Source: Spirochaetota bacterium
GTDB taxonomy: Bacteria > Spirochaetota > Spirochaetia > Treponematales > Treponemataceae
Direction of reading: 5' to 3'
DNA length: 5,981 bases
Assembly: GCA_029571425.1 (NCBI GenBank)
Contig: JAKPSR010000005.1
Location: forward strand, 1 to 5,981
This document shows, piece after piece, positions 1 through 4,878 of this stretch; position 1 is the stretch's first letter, and each line of letters begins with the position of its first letter. The position numbers and the translations under genes are program-made. The notes beneath the pieces were generated by a model. The model ran no database searches. It was not told the origin of the DNA and saw nothing but the letters and a program-made list of their open reading frames with translations.

Positions 1-824
1 GCGTCGAGCTCGTCGATGAAGATAATGCACGGCGCGTTCTTTCGCCCCTGCTCGAAAAGGTCGCGGACGCGGCTCGCCCCGACGCCGACGAACATCTCGA
101 CGAAGTCGCTCCCCGAGATGCTGAAGTAGGCGACGTTCGCCTCGCCGGCGACCGCGCGGGCAAGCATCGTCTTGCCCGTGCCCGGCATGCCAACGAGAAG
201 GACGCCCTTCGGGATCCGCGCGCCCATCTTGACGAATTTCTGCGGGTTCTTGAGGAAGTCGACGACCTCCTCAAGCTCGTGCTTGGCCTCCTGCTGACCA
301 GCGACGTCGGCGAAGGTAATCTTCTTCGCGCCCTCGTAGCGGCGCGCCTGGCTCTTGCCGAATTGGAAGGCGCGGTTACCCTGGCCCTGGGTCTGCCGCA
401 TCATGATGACGAGGAAGACGATGATCAGGATGACCGGCACGAACTGGATGACGGTATACCAGAATGACCCGTTCCCGGGGCCGCCCGTGACGCGCACGCC
501 GTGCTCGTTGAGGAGAGGCATAAGGCGCTCGTCGTCGTACGGTATGTAGGTCCGGAAGAGTCCCTCGGCCGGGCCCATGTTCTTGAGGACGCCCCGGATC
601 TCGCGCTGGTCGACGATCTTCACGGCGTCGACCTGGCCCTGCTCGACGCGGGCGACGAATTCGGAGTACGGCATCTCCTTCCCCGCCGCGGAGCTGGGCC
701 CGGCGAAGAGGTAGAGCATGAACACGCCCAGGACCACGAGGAAGAACACGAGGCCGAAGCGGCCCGCGGGGGCGTTCTTGCGCCCCGGAATGTCAGGTTT
801 CTTGTCTTGGTCGTTTTGCGCCAT
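1..824 (-). CDS. ftsH: ATP-dependent zinc metalloprotease FtsH, N-terminal part (3' end outside window)
   Basis: FtsH is a membrane-anchored AAA+ protease that extracts and degrades misassembled membrane proteins and short-lived cytosolic proteins. The window holds the first 274 codons. Visible parts are a short polar N-tail, TM1 at about residues 24-42, an extracytoplasmic domain at about 45-118, TM2 at about 121-142, and then the AAA domain. That domain has a Walker A motif GMPGTGKT (212-219), the typical ISGSDFVEMFVGVGASRVRDLF stretch in two parts (ISGSDFVEMFVG, then GVGASRVRDLF) and a Walker B motif IIFIDELD (267-274) where the window ends. The HExxH zinc site would lie outside, so protease activity cannot be confirmed here. 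The ATG is supported by AAAGGG (830-835) with a 5-nt spacer. The gene starts 18 bp after the tilS stop, so the two are probably cotranscribed. Walker A has Met (213) where most FtsH proteins have Pro. The identification is secure. Confidence 0.97.
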   Translation of the reverse strand, partial: MAQNDQDKKPDIPGRKNAPAGRFGLVFFLVVLGVFMLYLFAGPSSAAGKEMPYSEFVARVEQGQVDAVKIVDQREIRGVLKNMGPAEGLFRTYIPYDDERLMPLLNEHGVRVTGGPGNGSFWYTVIQFVPVILIIVFLVIMMRQTQGQGNRAFQFGKSQARRYEGAKKITFADVAGQQEAKHELEEVVDFLKNPQKFVKMGARIPKGVLLVGMPGTGKTMLARAVAGEANVAYFSISGSDFVEMFVGVGASRVRDLFEQGRKNAPCIIFIDELD

Positions 825-842
825 GTAGTCCCTTTATTGTCT

Positions 843-2144
843 TCAGCGAACGTACCAGTCGGGGTAACCAAAACGCGAGCCGTACACCGCTCGCACCCGC
901 CCCGCCTCTTCGACGATCGGGACGAGCGATCGGTCGCGCTCGTCGACGGACCAGTCGTTCATCAGTTTCTTCACGCTTTTCGAGCCGCCGTCGGCCGTCT
1001 CGACCGAGTCGCCCGCGACGCGTGAGCGCACGACGATCGGGAGCGTGAAAGGACCGAGGGTCCCGTCGAGGCGGGTTTCGCCCGCGTTCCCGGTCACCGT
1101 GATTTCGCCGAAAGGAAGCGCGTAGGCCCCATTTTCAACGATATATACAAGATACCCACTTTTCCGCTTCTGCACAATATCGGCGCGCAAAAAAACCCCG
1201 CCCCCCCGGCGTTCCAGCGTCAAACCGGAACCGGAGACGCGTCCCGCTTCCGGCGAAAGCCGCGACATCCTGGCGAGCAAGGGATAGGGAACCCGACGAT
1301 CGACGGCGAGAAGGCCGAGTCCGCGATGGAGAAGGCGTAGGCGAAGGGCCGGATGAAGGCGGTCGAATTTTTCCCCGTCGACGACGATGGCCGCGTCGCC
1401 CGAGCGAACCCATTCAGGCAAGGACCGCGAGGCTAGGTACGCCTCTTCGATTCGGGCCTTTTCCGCCGCGCGGAGGAGGGCGCGCCACCAGCCGGGAAAA
1501 TCGCGATCGAGGGCCGGCACGAGGCGGTGCCTGATCCGGTTACGAAGAAAGCGCGTGTCGGCGTTCGTCCGGTCCTCCCGCCACGGGACGCCAGCCCCCT
1601 CGAGGAAGGCGACGATCTCCGCGCGCGAGACGCCGAGAAGCGGCCGCACGATCCGCCCGCGGCGGGCGGCGATCCCGGTCGCCGAGCCGGAACCCTGAAG
1701 GACGCGCATCAACAGGGTCTCGAGTTGGTCGGTGCGGGTATGCCCAAGAAAGACGTATGGGGCTCCGAGGGCGCTGGCGCGTTCCTCGATGGCTCGGTAC
1801 CGAAGGGAACGGGCCGCCTCCTCGATTCCCCTCCCCCGCCGCGCGGCCTCCCGCTCGACGGCGCCACGGCCCAACGCCACGATCTCGCAGGGAACGGGCG
1901 GCTCGAGGGCCGAGGCGAGCGACTCGACGAAACGCGCGTCGGCGGCGCTTTCATCTTCGGGCCTAATCCCGTGGTCGACGGTCAGGGCGCTCGGGCGATA
2001 CCCGAACTCCGATGCTAGCCGGGCAAGGATGACGAGGAGGGCGACGGAATCCGCGCCGCCCGAGCAGGCGACGAGGACGGTAGACCCAGAAAGCCCGGGA
2101 AGGGAAGCGAGAGAGGAACGGACTCGATCCTGCGTCGACTGCAT
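843..2144 (-). CDS. tilS: tRNA(Ile)-lysidine synthase TilS
   Basis: TilS uses ATP and lysine to convert C34 of the tRNA-Ile with anticodon CAU to lysidine, which switches it from reading AUG to reading AUA. It is cytosolic and normally essential. The 433-residue product has the PP-loop motif SGGADS (28-33), the VDHGIRPE motif near residue 57, an HTRTDQLET segment (the family usually has HHxDDQxET), an RPLL motif, the substrate-domain signature REDRTNAD followed by FLRNRIRHRLVP, and a C-terminal TilS domain (RSRVAGDSVE near 380, then KSVKKLMNDW). Length and domain order are normal for the family. The start is supported by GGGGTGA (2149-2155) close to the ATG. ftsH follows after 18 bp, a frequent bacterial arrangement; the hpt gene often found between them is absent. 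The intrinsic terminator of the upstream gene ends only about 16 bp before the start codon. The 3' half contains adjacent G7 and T7 runs and a locally AT-rich patch. Confidence 0.96.
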   Translation of the reverse strand: MQSTQDRVRSSLASLPGLSGSTVLVACSGGADSVALLVILARLASEFGYRPSALTVDHGIRPEDESAADARFVESLASALEPPVPCEIVALGRGAVEREAARRGRGIEEAARSLRYRAIEERASALGAPYVFLGHTRTDQLETLLMRVLQGSGSATGIAARRGRIVRPLLGVSRAEIVAFLEGAGVPWREDRTNADTRFLRNRIRHRLVPALDRDFPGWWRALLRAAEKARIEEAYLASRSLPEWVRSGDAAIVVDGEKFDRLHPALRLRLLHRGLGLLAVDRRVPYPLLARMSRLSPEAGRVSGSGLTLERRGGGVFLRADIVQKRKSGYLVYIVENGAYALPFGEITVTGNAGETRLDGTLGPFTLPIVVRSRVAGDSVETADGGSKSVKKLMNDWSVDERDRSLVPIVEEAGRVRAVYGSRFGYPDWYVR

Positions 2145-2159
2145 ACCATCACCCCGCGG

Positions 2160-2203
2160 AAAAAAAAACGTCCGGCCGACCCCGAGGGGCCGAAGCCGGA
2201 CGT
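2160..2203 (-). terminator. Rho-independent terminator after rplY
   Basis: Read on the minus strand, a perfect 9-bp stem ACGTCCGGC/GCCGGACGT (outer arms 2168-2176 and 2195-2203) encloses a second stem CGGCCC/GGGTCG with a CTCG loop and is followed by nine T residues (2160-2168). This is a textbook intrinsic terminator for transcription leaving rplY. There is no T-run on the other strand, so it acts in one direction. Its T-tract ends just before the tilS ribosome binding site, which makes the tilS-ftsH pair dependent on read-through or on an unseen promoter. Confidence 0.92.
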
Positions 2204-2221
2204 CGCTCGCCCAAGTCGGGC

Positions 2222-2881
2222 TTACTTCGACGCGGGCGCCGCGGCGGCGGCCGGGGCCGCAGCGGGAGCGGCGGCGGCAGCCGGAGCGGCGGCGGTCGCA
2301 GCGGCGGCCGGGGCCGCAGCGGCGTCTGCCTTCGCGAAGCGGAGGGTCGCGATCGAGAGCTCTAAGTCGGTCAGGACCTTCACCGCGCCCGGAAGCTTGA
2401 TGTCGCGAACGTGGAGGGAGTGGTTCAGCTGAAGGCCGCTGACGTCAACGACGACGCGCTCCGGCAGGTCCTTCGGGAGGCACTCAACCTCGATCTCGGG
2501 AGCTCCGGTCTCGAGAACGGCGCCGGAGCGAACGCCCTCGGGGGTACCGGTAAGGCGAACGGGAATCTTAGTGCGGAGGACGCGGCCCTGCTCGATCTCA
2601 TAGAGGTCGACGTGGAGGAAGGAATCGTCGACGATGTCGTACTGGGTATCCTTCACGAACACCTCGACGTCCTTCGAGCCGTCGACCTTCACCTTAACGA
2701 TCGTGCTTTCGGTGATACGGTGAAAAAGCTTGCCGAATTCCTGTTCGTCGATATCGATCATCACGGCCTTGCCGTGCCGGTCGTACATGACGGCGGGAAG
2801 ACGACCCTCGCCGCGAAGGCGCTTAGCCGCGCCCTTGCCGGAAACGGTCCGGGTACGGGCATTCAGTAATTTCTGGTCCAT
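2222..2881 (-). CDS. rplY: 50S ribosomal protein L25, CTC/TL5 type, with Ala/Pro tail
   Basis: L25 binds 5S rRNA in the central protuberance of the large subunit. The long CTC/TL5 form has an extra C-terminal domain, and its Bacillus relative Ctc is a general stress protein. The product (219 residues) shows the L25 N-terminal domain at about residues 5-92 (ARTRTVSGKGAAKRLRGEG, then GRLPAVMYD) and the CTC beta domain at about 96-182 (PVRLTGTPEGVRSGAVLE, LPKDLPERVVVDVSGLQL, LNHSLHVRDIKLP). The last 33 residues are almost only Ala and Pro. The start is placed at ATG 2881: AAAGGAG (2888-2894) has a 6-nt spacer to it, against 3 nt to the in-frame TTG at 2884. A stem-loop lies just upstream of this binding site, a tRNA-Gln gene lies upstream of that, and a strong terminator follows. 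The identification is secure; the role of the tail is unknown. Confidence 0.96.
   Translation of the reverse strand: MDQKLLNARTRTVSGKGAAKRLRGEGRLPAVMYDRHGKAVMIDIDEQEFGKLFHRITESTIVKVKVDGSKDVEVFVKDTQYDIVDDSFLHVDLYEIEQGRVLRTKIPVRLTGTPEGVRSGAVLETGAPEIEVECLPKDLPERVVVDVSGLQLNHSLHVRDIKLPGAVKVLTDLELSIATLRFAKADAAAAPAAAATAAAPAAAAAPAAAPAAAAAPASK
2233..2331 (-). repeat. GC-rich Ala/Pro-coding low-complexity tract in the rplY 3' end
   Basis: This tract encodes the Ala/Pro tail of L25, with units such as AAAAP, AAAP and AAAAAP and one Thr. A 22-bp sequence occurs twice exactly, at 2244-2265 and 2301-2322. The copies are 57 bp (19 codons) apart, so the repeat is in frame and gain or loss of a unit would change tail length without breaking the gene. 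It reads as slippage or recombination within a simple-sequence tail. Confidence 0.8.
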
Positions 2882-2887
2882 CAAGAA

Positions 2888-2894
2888 CTCCTTT
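2888..2894 (-). promoter_or_regulatory. Ribosome binding site of rplY
   Basis: On the minus strand this reads AAAGGAG. The 6-nt spacer favours ATG 2881 over the overlapping in-frame TTG at 2884, so the protein begins MDQK rather than MMDQK. Confidence 0.85.
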
Positions 2895-2899
2895 CTATC

Positions 2900-2921
2900 G
2901 GGGCCGCCTTAGGCGGTCCCC
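2900..2921 (-). other. Stem-loop in the rplY 5' leader
   Basis: On the minus strand GGGGACCGCC, a TAA loop, and GGCGGCCCC form a 9-bp GC stem with one bulged A. It ends five bases before the AAAGGAG of rplY. No T-run follows, so it is not a standard terminator. It could stabilise the 5' end of the processed message or act as a translational control element; which of these applies cannot be told from sequence. Confidence 0.55.
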
Positions 2922-2980
2922 TTCCATGCACATCGGCCTCGCGGGGCGGCGCCCCCGAACCGGGAATGTGGCATTATTCG

Positions 2981-3053
2981 CTGGGACGGTAGGATTCGAA
3001 CCTACGGAATGACGGTACCAAAAACCGTTGGCTTACCACTTGCCGACGTCCCA
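2981..3053 (-). tRNA. tRNA-Gln, anticodon UUG
   Basis: The minus strand folds into a full cloverleaf: acceptor TGGGACG/CGTCCCA with G as discriminator, D-arm GGC-AAGTGGTAA-GCC, anticodon stem ACGGT/ACCGT with loop TTTTGGT (anticodon TTG), and T-arm GTAGG-TTCGAAT-CCTAC. The weak U1-A72 pair, G2, G3 and G73 match known glutamine identity elements. The variable region (CATTCC) is six bases, one more than in the E. coli homologue. CCA is not encoded (GCGAAT follows), so it must be added by a nucleotidyltransferase. I see no promoter of its own; it lies between spoVG and rplY on the same strand. Confidence 0.96.
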
Positions 3054-3061
3054 ATATCTTC

Positions 3062-3080
3062 GCGTCTCTTCGGCAGACGC
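3062..3080 (-). other. Stem-loop between spoVG and the tRNA
   Basis: On the minus strand GCGTCT, a 7-nt loop GCCGAAG, and AGACGC form a perfect 6-bp stem. It lies 8 nt upstream of the tRNA 5' end and has no T-run. If RNase P cuts a spoVG-tRNA transcript, this hairpin would sit close to the new spoVG 3' end and could protect it. A shorter hairpin (TAGGCG-ATTT-CGCCTA) begins at the spoVG stop codon itself. Confidence 0.5.
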
Positions 3081-3105
3081 ACGACCGGGACTTAGGCGAA
3101 ATCGC

Positions 3106-3396
3106 CTATAGATCCGCCGGGTCAGCGGCCACCGTTTCTTCAATGTTACCCGCCGCGAACTCGGACAAGACCCGGTCCTGCAGTAGGGTTCGGAACTCGG
3201 GACTGATCGGGTGAGCGACGTCCTTGTATTCCCCTGTGCGTATCTTGCGGCTGGGCATCGCGATGAACATCCCCGTTTTGCCCTCGATGATCTTGACGTT
3301 ATGGATCACGAAGCAATTATCGAATGTAACCGTGACGTACGCCTTAAGCTTGCCTTCCGTGGTTACCTTCCTGATACGAATATCAGTAATATCCAT
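3106..3396 (-). CDS. spoVG: SpoVG family nucleic-acid-binding regulator
   Basis: SpoVG proteins are small site-specific nucleic-acid-binding proteins; in Borrelia, staphylococci and Listeria they regulate gene expression and have been shown to bind DNA and/or RNA. The 96-residue product starts MDITDIRIRKV and contains the hallmark segment GMFIAMPSRK...GEYKDVAHPI (residues about 42-64). The conserved core is followed by a short acidic, Ala-rich tail. The ATG at 3396 is supported by AAAGGAG (3405-3411) with an 8-nt spacer. The frame stays open upstream to 3585, but that part overlaps ispE and a probable promoter and is not like SpoVG. Neighbours are ispE 70 bp upstream and the tRNA-Gln gene downstream, both on the same strand. 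The target genes cannot be told from this window. Confidence 0.96.
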   Translation of the reverse strand: MDITDIRIRKVTTEGKLKAYVTVTFDNCFVIHNVKIIEGKTGMFIAMPSRKIRTGEYKDVAHPISPEFRTLLQDRVLSEFAAGNIEETVAADPADL

Positions 3397-3404
3397 ACTT
3401 TCAT

Positions 3405-3411
3405 CTCCTTT
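3405..3411 (-). promoter_or_regulatory. Ribosome binding site of spoVG
   Basis: AAAGGAG on the minus strand, 8 nt before ATG 3396. It fixes the start against the longer open frame that reaches back into ispE. Confidence 0.85.
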
Positions 3412-3448
3412 GCAGCAGGACACGCCAGGCACAAAAACCCATAGTGTT

Positions 3449-3477
3449 ATTGTACTACCGCAATGGTCAAGACGCAA
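3449..3477 (-). promoter_or_regulatory. Candidate sigma70 promoter of spoVG
   Basis: On the minus strand a -35-like TTGCGT (3472-3477), a 17-nt spacer and a good -10 TACAAT (3449-3454, 5 of 6) overlap the end of ispE. Transcription would start about 45 nt before the spoVG ATG. The -35 is weak (3 of 6), so this is a candidate only; spoVG may also be read from the ispE promoter. Confidence 0.4.
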
Positions 3478-4333
3478 GCAAAAGAAACGGTACGCACTGT
3501 TGCCAGCGCGCGGAAAGCCTGTTGTACGCGGCGTCAGCCTCCTTTTTGGAGCTAAATAGCCCGAAAACGGCCGATCCAGAGCCACTCATCTCGGCGAAGT
3601 CCGCCCCGGATTCCCGAAGCGCGGCCAACGCCTCCCCGATTATGGGGTATCTCGACGCGATCGGGGCCGTGAAGCTGTTCCGGAATGGCCATCCGGACAC
3701 TGGGCCCCGATATAAAGCAGGAAGGTCGGCGGCACGTGGCCACGTCCCTCCCGCGCCCGATTGGGCTGTCCATTCGTCCACGAGGGCATACGCCTCCACG
3801 GTCGAACTCGCCACGCCGGGCCAAATCAGGACGCCAAAAAGGTCGTCCCGGGCGGGGATCGGGCTCACGATCTCCCCCCTCCCCTTCACGAGTGCTGCAG
3901 GCCCGGAAAGGAAAAAGGGAACGTCGCTCCCGATGCGGGCCGCCATGCAGGCGAGCGCCGCCTGGGATAGCCCCGCGTCGAAGAGGCTATCCAATCCCCG
4001 AAGGACGGCGGCCGCGTCGGAAGAGCCCCCGCCCAGTCCCGCCCCGGCCGGTACCCGCTTCGTCAGGGTTACCCGAAGGCCAGAGGGGACGCCGGTTTCC
4101 CGGCGAAATTCCTCGATAGCGCGGGTGACGGTGTTTATCGGGGGAAGGCCCATCAGGGGGGATATAACCTCGCTGACGCCATCCGGTCCTGACCGCTCGA
4201 TCGAAAGCTCGTCGGCGAGGGATACCCGCTGAAAAAGACTCTCGATCCCATGATACCCGTCCGTCCGCCGCTCGAGAACCCGGAGATGAAGGTTAATCTT
4301 GCAGGGGGCGGTGGCGCGTATCTGATCACCCAT
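3467..4333 (-). CDS. ispE: 4-diphosphocytidyl-2-C-methyl-D-erythritol kinase IspE
   Basis: IspE is the ATP-dependent kinase of the non-mevalonate (MEP) pathway. It phosphorylates CDP-methylerythritol on the way to isoprenoid precursors and acts in the cytosol. The 288-residue product has the N-terminal APCKINLHLRV motif with the catalytic Lys at 12, then RRTDGYHGIESLFQ, the GHMP kinase phosphate loop PAGAGLGGGSSDAAA (95-109), GSDVPFF with the catalytic Asp at 137, and the C-terminal MSGSGSAVFGLF. Length and residues match active enzymes. The frame is open upstream to 4438, but the ATG at 4333 is the last possible start before the conserved APCKIN motif, and a promoter occupies the upstream sequence. 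There is no Shine-Dalgarno sequence, and the -10 box ends only 10 nt before the ATG, so the mRNA is predicted to be leaderless or nearly so. spoVG follows on the same strand. Confidence 0.96.
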   Translation of the reverse strand: MGDQIRATAPCKINLHLRVLERRTDGYHGIESLFQRVSLADELSIERSGPDGVSEVISPLMGLPPINTVTRAIEEFRRETGVPSGLRVTLTKRVPAGAGLGGGSSDAAAVLRGLDSLFDAGLSQAALACMAARIGSDVPFFLSGPAALVKGRGEIVSPIPARDDLFGVLIWPGVASSTVEAYALVDEWTAQSGAGGTWPRAADLPALYRGPVSGWPFRNSFTAPIASRYPIIGEALAALRESGADFAEMSGSGSAVFGLFSSKKEADAAYNRLSARWQQCVPFLLLAS

Positions 4334-4343
4334 GTCAAGCGCT

Positions 4344-4372
4344 ATTATGCAGAAAACGAGCCTCTTTGTCAA
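4344..4372 (-). promoter_or_regulatory. Sigma70-type promoter of ispE
   Basis: On the minus strand a perfect -35 TTGACA (4367-4372), an exact 17-nt spacer and -10 CATAAT (4344-4349, 5 of 6) are present. The likely start bases, G 4336 or A 4335, leave a 5' leader of only about 2-3 nt before ATG 4333. A 6-bp inverted repeat GCCGCG/CGCGGC (4375-4380 and 4387-4392) sits just behind the -35 and might be an operator. Confidence 0.85.
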
Positions 4373-4425
4373 AGGCCGCGCCCCCTCGCGGCGGAGACCA
4401 TCGGGAAAAAAAAGAAGCGGGATAG

Positions 4426-4455
4426 TTGACAGAAACAAAGACTCTCAATTATGTT
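4426..4455 (+). promoter_or_regulatory. Sigma70-type promoter of the acidic-protein gene
   Basis: On the plus strand a perfect -35 TTGACA (4426-4431) is followed by an 18-nt spacer and -10 TATGTT (4450-4455, 4 of 6). TTATGT with a 17-nt spacer is the alternative. Transcription would start near 4462 and give a leader of about 70 nt. It points away from the ispE promoter, about 54 bp apart between the two -35 boxes, with an A8 run (4406-4413) between them. Confidence 0.65.
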
Positions 4456-4468
4456 TCAAGGGAACCCG

Positions 4469-4525
4469 ATGAACTCCTTCGCGACGCGGCCGCGTCGCCA
4501 TCAAACGGGATACGGACGGAAGTGA
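4469..4525 (+). CDS. Possible 18-codon basic leader ORF
   Basis: An ATG with AAGGG at about 6 nt spacing opens a frame for MNSFATRPRRHQTGYGRK, ending TGA at 4523-4525. The stop is five bases before the ATG of the acidic protein, and the last codons overlap that gene's binding site GGAAG. The peptide has four Arg, one Lys, one His and no acidic residue. The arrangement would allow translational coupling or attenuation. A short frame like this also arises by chance, so this is a tentative call. Confidence 0.25.
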   Translation: MNSFATRPRRHQTGYGRK

Positions 4526-4530
4526 ATCGA

Positions 4531-4797
4531 ATGTTGACCAACATGGACTTGGAGAAGGACACCCACCCCGGCTCATACGCGTTTCAGGACGCCTACGAGG
4601 ACTACGAAGACGACGATTTCGACGAGGAATCCGAGGACGATTTCGACGAATTCGAGGACGACGAGGAATTCGAGGAAGAGGACGACGAGGGAGACGAGGA
4701 TTTCGACGATTTCGACGACGAGGGTGGCTTCACCGAGGAGGACGACGACTTCGATTACGAGGACGACGACCTAGAGTACGACGACTTCGACGAGTGA
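4531..4797 (+). CDS. Small hyperacidic protein of unknown function
   Basis: I do not recognise the family. The 88-residue product has 31 Asp and 21 Glu (59%), ten Phe and five Tyr, and only one Lys (9) and one His (12). After a 20-residue ordinary start, nearly everything is acidic blocks spaced by single aromatic residues, including three copies of DDFDE (28-32, 36-40, 84-88) and DFDDFDDE (57-64). No signal peptide, membrane segment or Cys is seen; it is probably cytosolic and disordered. The ATG at 4531 has GGAAG (4518-4522) at 8 nt. The frame is open back to 4426, but that stretch holds the promoter. A clear promoter and terminator frame it as a single-gene unit, divergent from ispE and convergent with rsfS. 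It could be a partner or chaperone of basic proteins, or a DNA mimic like other acidic bacterial proteins, but nothing here shows which. Confidence 0.8.
   Translation: MLTNMDLEKDTHPGSYAFQDAYEDYEDDDFDEESEDDFDEFEDDEEFEEEDDEGDEDFDDFDDEGGFTEEDDDFDYEDDDLEYDDFDE
4591..4797 (+). repeat. GAC/GAG-rich low-complexity coding tract
   Basis: This is degenerate repetition of units like gacgatttcgacga (from 4613, again from 4636) that encode acidic-aromatic blocks. Units are imperfect and of different length but all keep the reading frame, which suggests growth by duplication with selection on the protein. Confidence 0.7.
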
Positions 4798-4831
4798 GCC
4801 GCGCCCCGCGCGCATCCCGCATATCAACGAA

Positions 4832-4859
4832 AAAGGCCCGCGAGATACCGCGGGCCTTT
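4832..4859. terminator. Bidirectional terminator between the acidic gene and rsfS
   Basis: A perfect 11-bp stem AAAGGCCCGCG/CGCGGGCCTTT with a 6-nt loop AGATAC serves two convergent genes. On the minus strand (rsfS side) the stem ends in TTTTTCGTT. On the plus strand it ends in TTTCGCTTTG, a weaker tract. It lies 34 nt after the acidic gene stop and 19 nt after the rsfS stop. Confidence 0.9.
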
Positions 4860-4878
4860 CGCTTTGTCTCGCCGCTCG

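Noticed and set aside
501..1025. Plus-strand open frame of 174 codons opposite ftsH and the tilS 3' end
   Set aside because: It spans the ftsH start and the tilS stop on the other strand; conserved FtsH and TilS motifs account for the sequence.
1732..2400. Plus-strand open frame of 222 codons opposite tilS and the end of rplY
   Set aside because: Arg/Ser/Pro-rich composition typical of a shadow frame; it runs through the terminator and has no binding site or domain.
2411..2869. Long plus-strand open frame of 152 codons opposite rplY
   Set aside because: It is antisense to a clear L25 gene, resembles no family, and long antisense frames are expected in GC-rich coding sequence.
2965..3000. 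Promoter for rplY using AATAAT just after the tRNA
   Set aside because: No acceptable -35 lies at a proper distance; the best candidate falls in the conserved T-loop and matches only 3 of 6.
3397..3585. 63-codon N-terminal extension of SpoVG
   Set aside because: It overlaps ispE and a promoter candidate; ATG 3396 has an ideal binding site and matches the family start.
3444..4232. Plus-strand open frame of 262 codons opposite ispE
   Set aside because: Fully antisense to a well-conserved IspE, with shadow-like composition and no family similarity.
4334..4438. 35-codon N-terminal extension of IspE that could look like a signal sequence
   Set aside because: It covers the ispE promoter, has no binding site, and IspE is a cytosolic enzyme beginning just before the APCKIN motif.
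4426..4530. TTG start for the acidic protein giving 123 residues
   Set aside because: The TTG is part of the -35 box, so it would lie upstream of the transcript start; ATG 4531 has a binding site.
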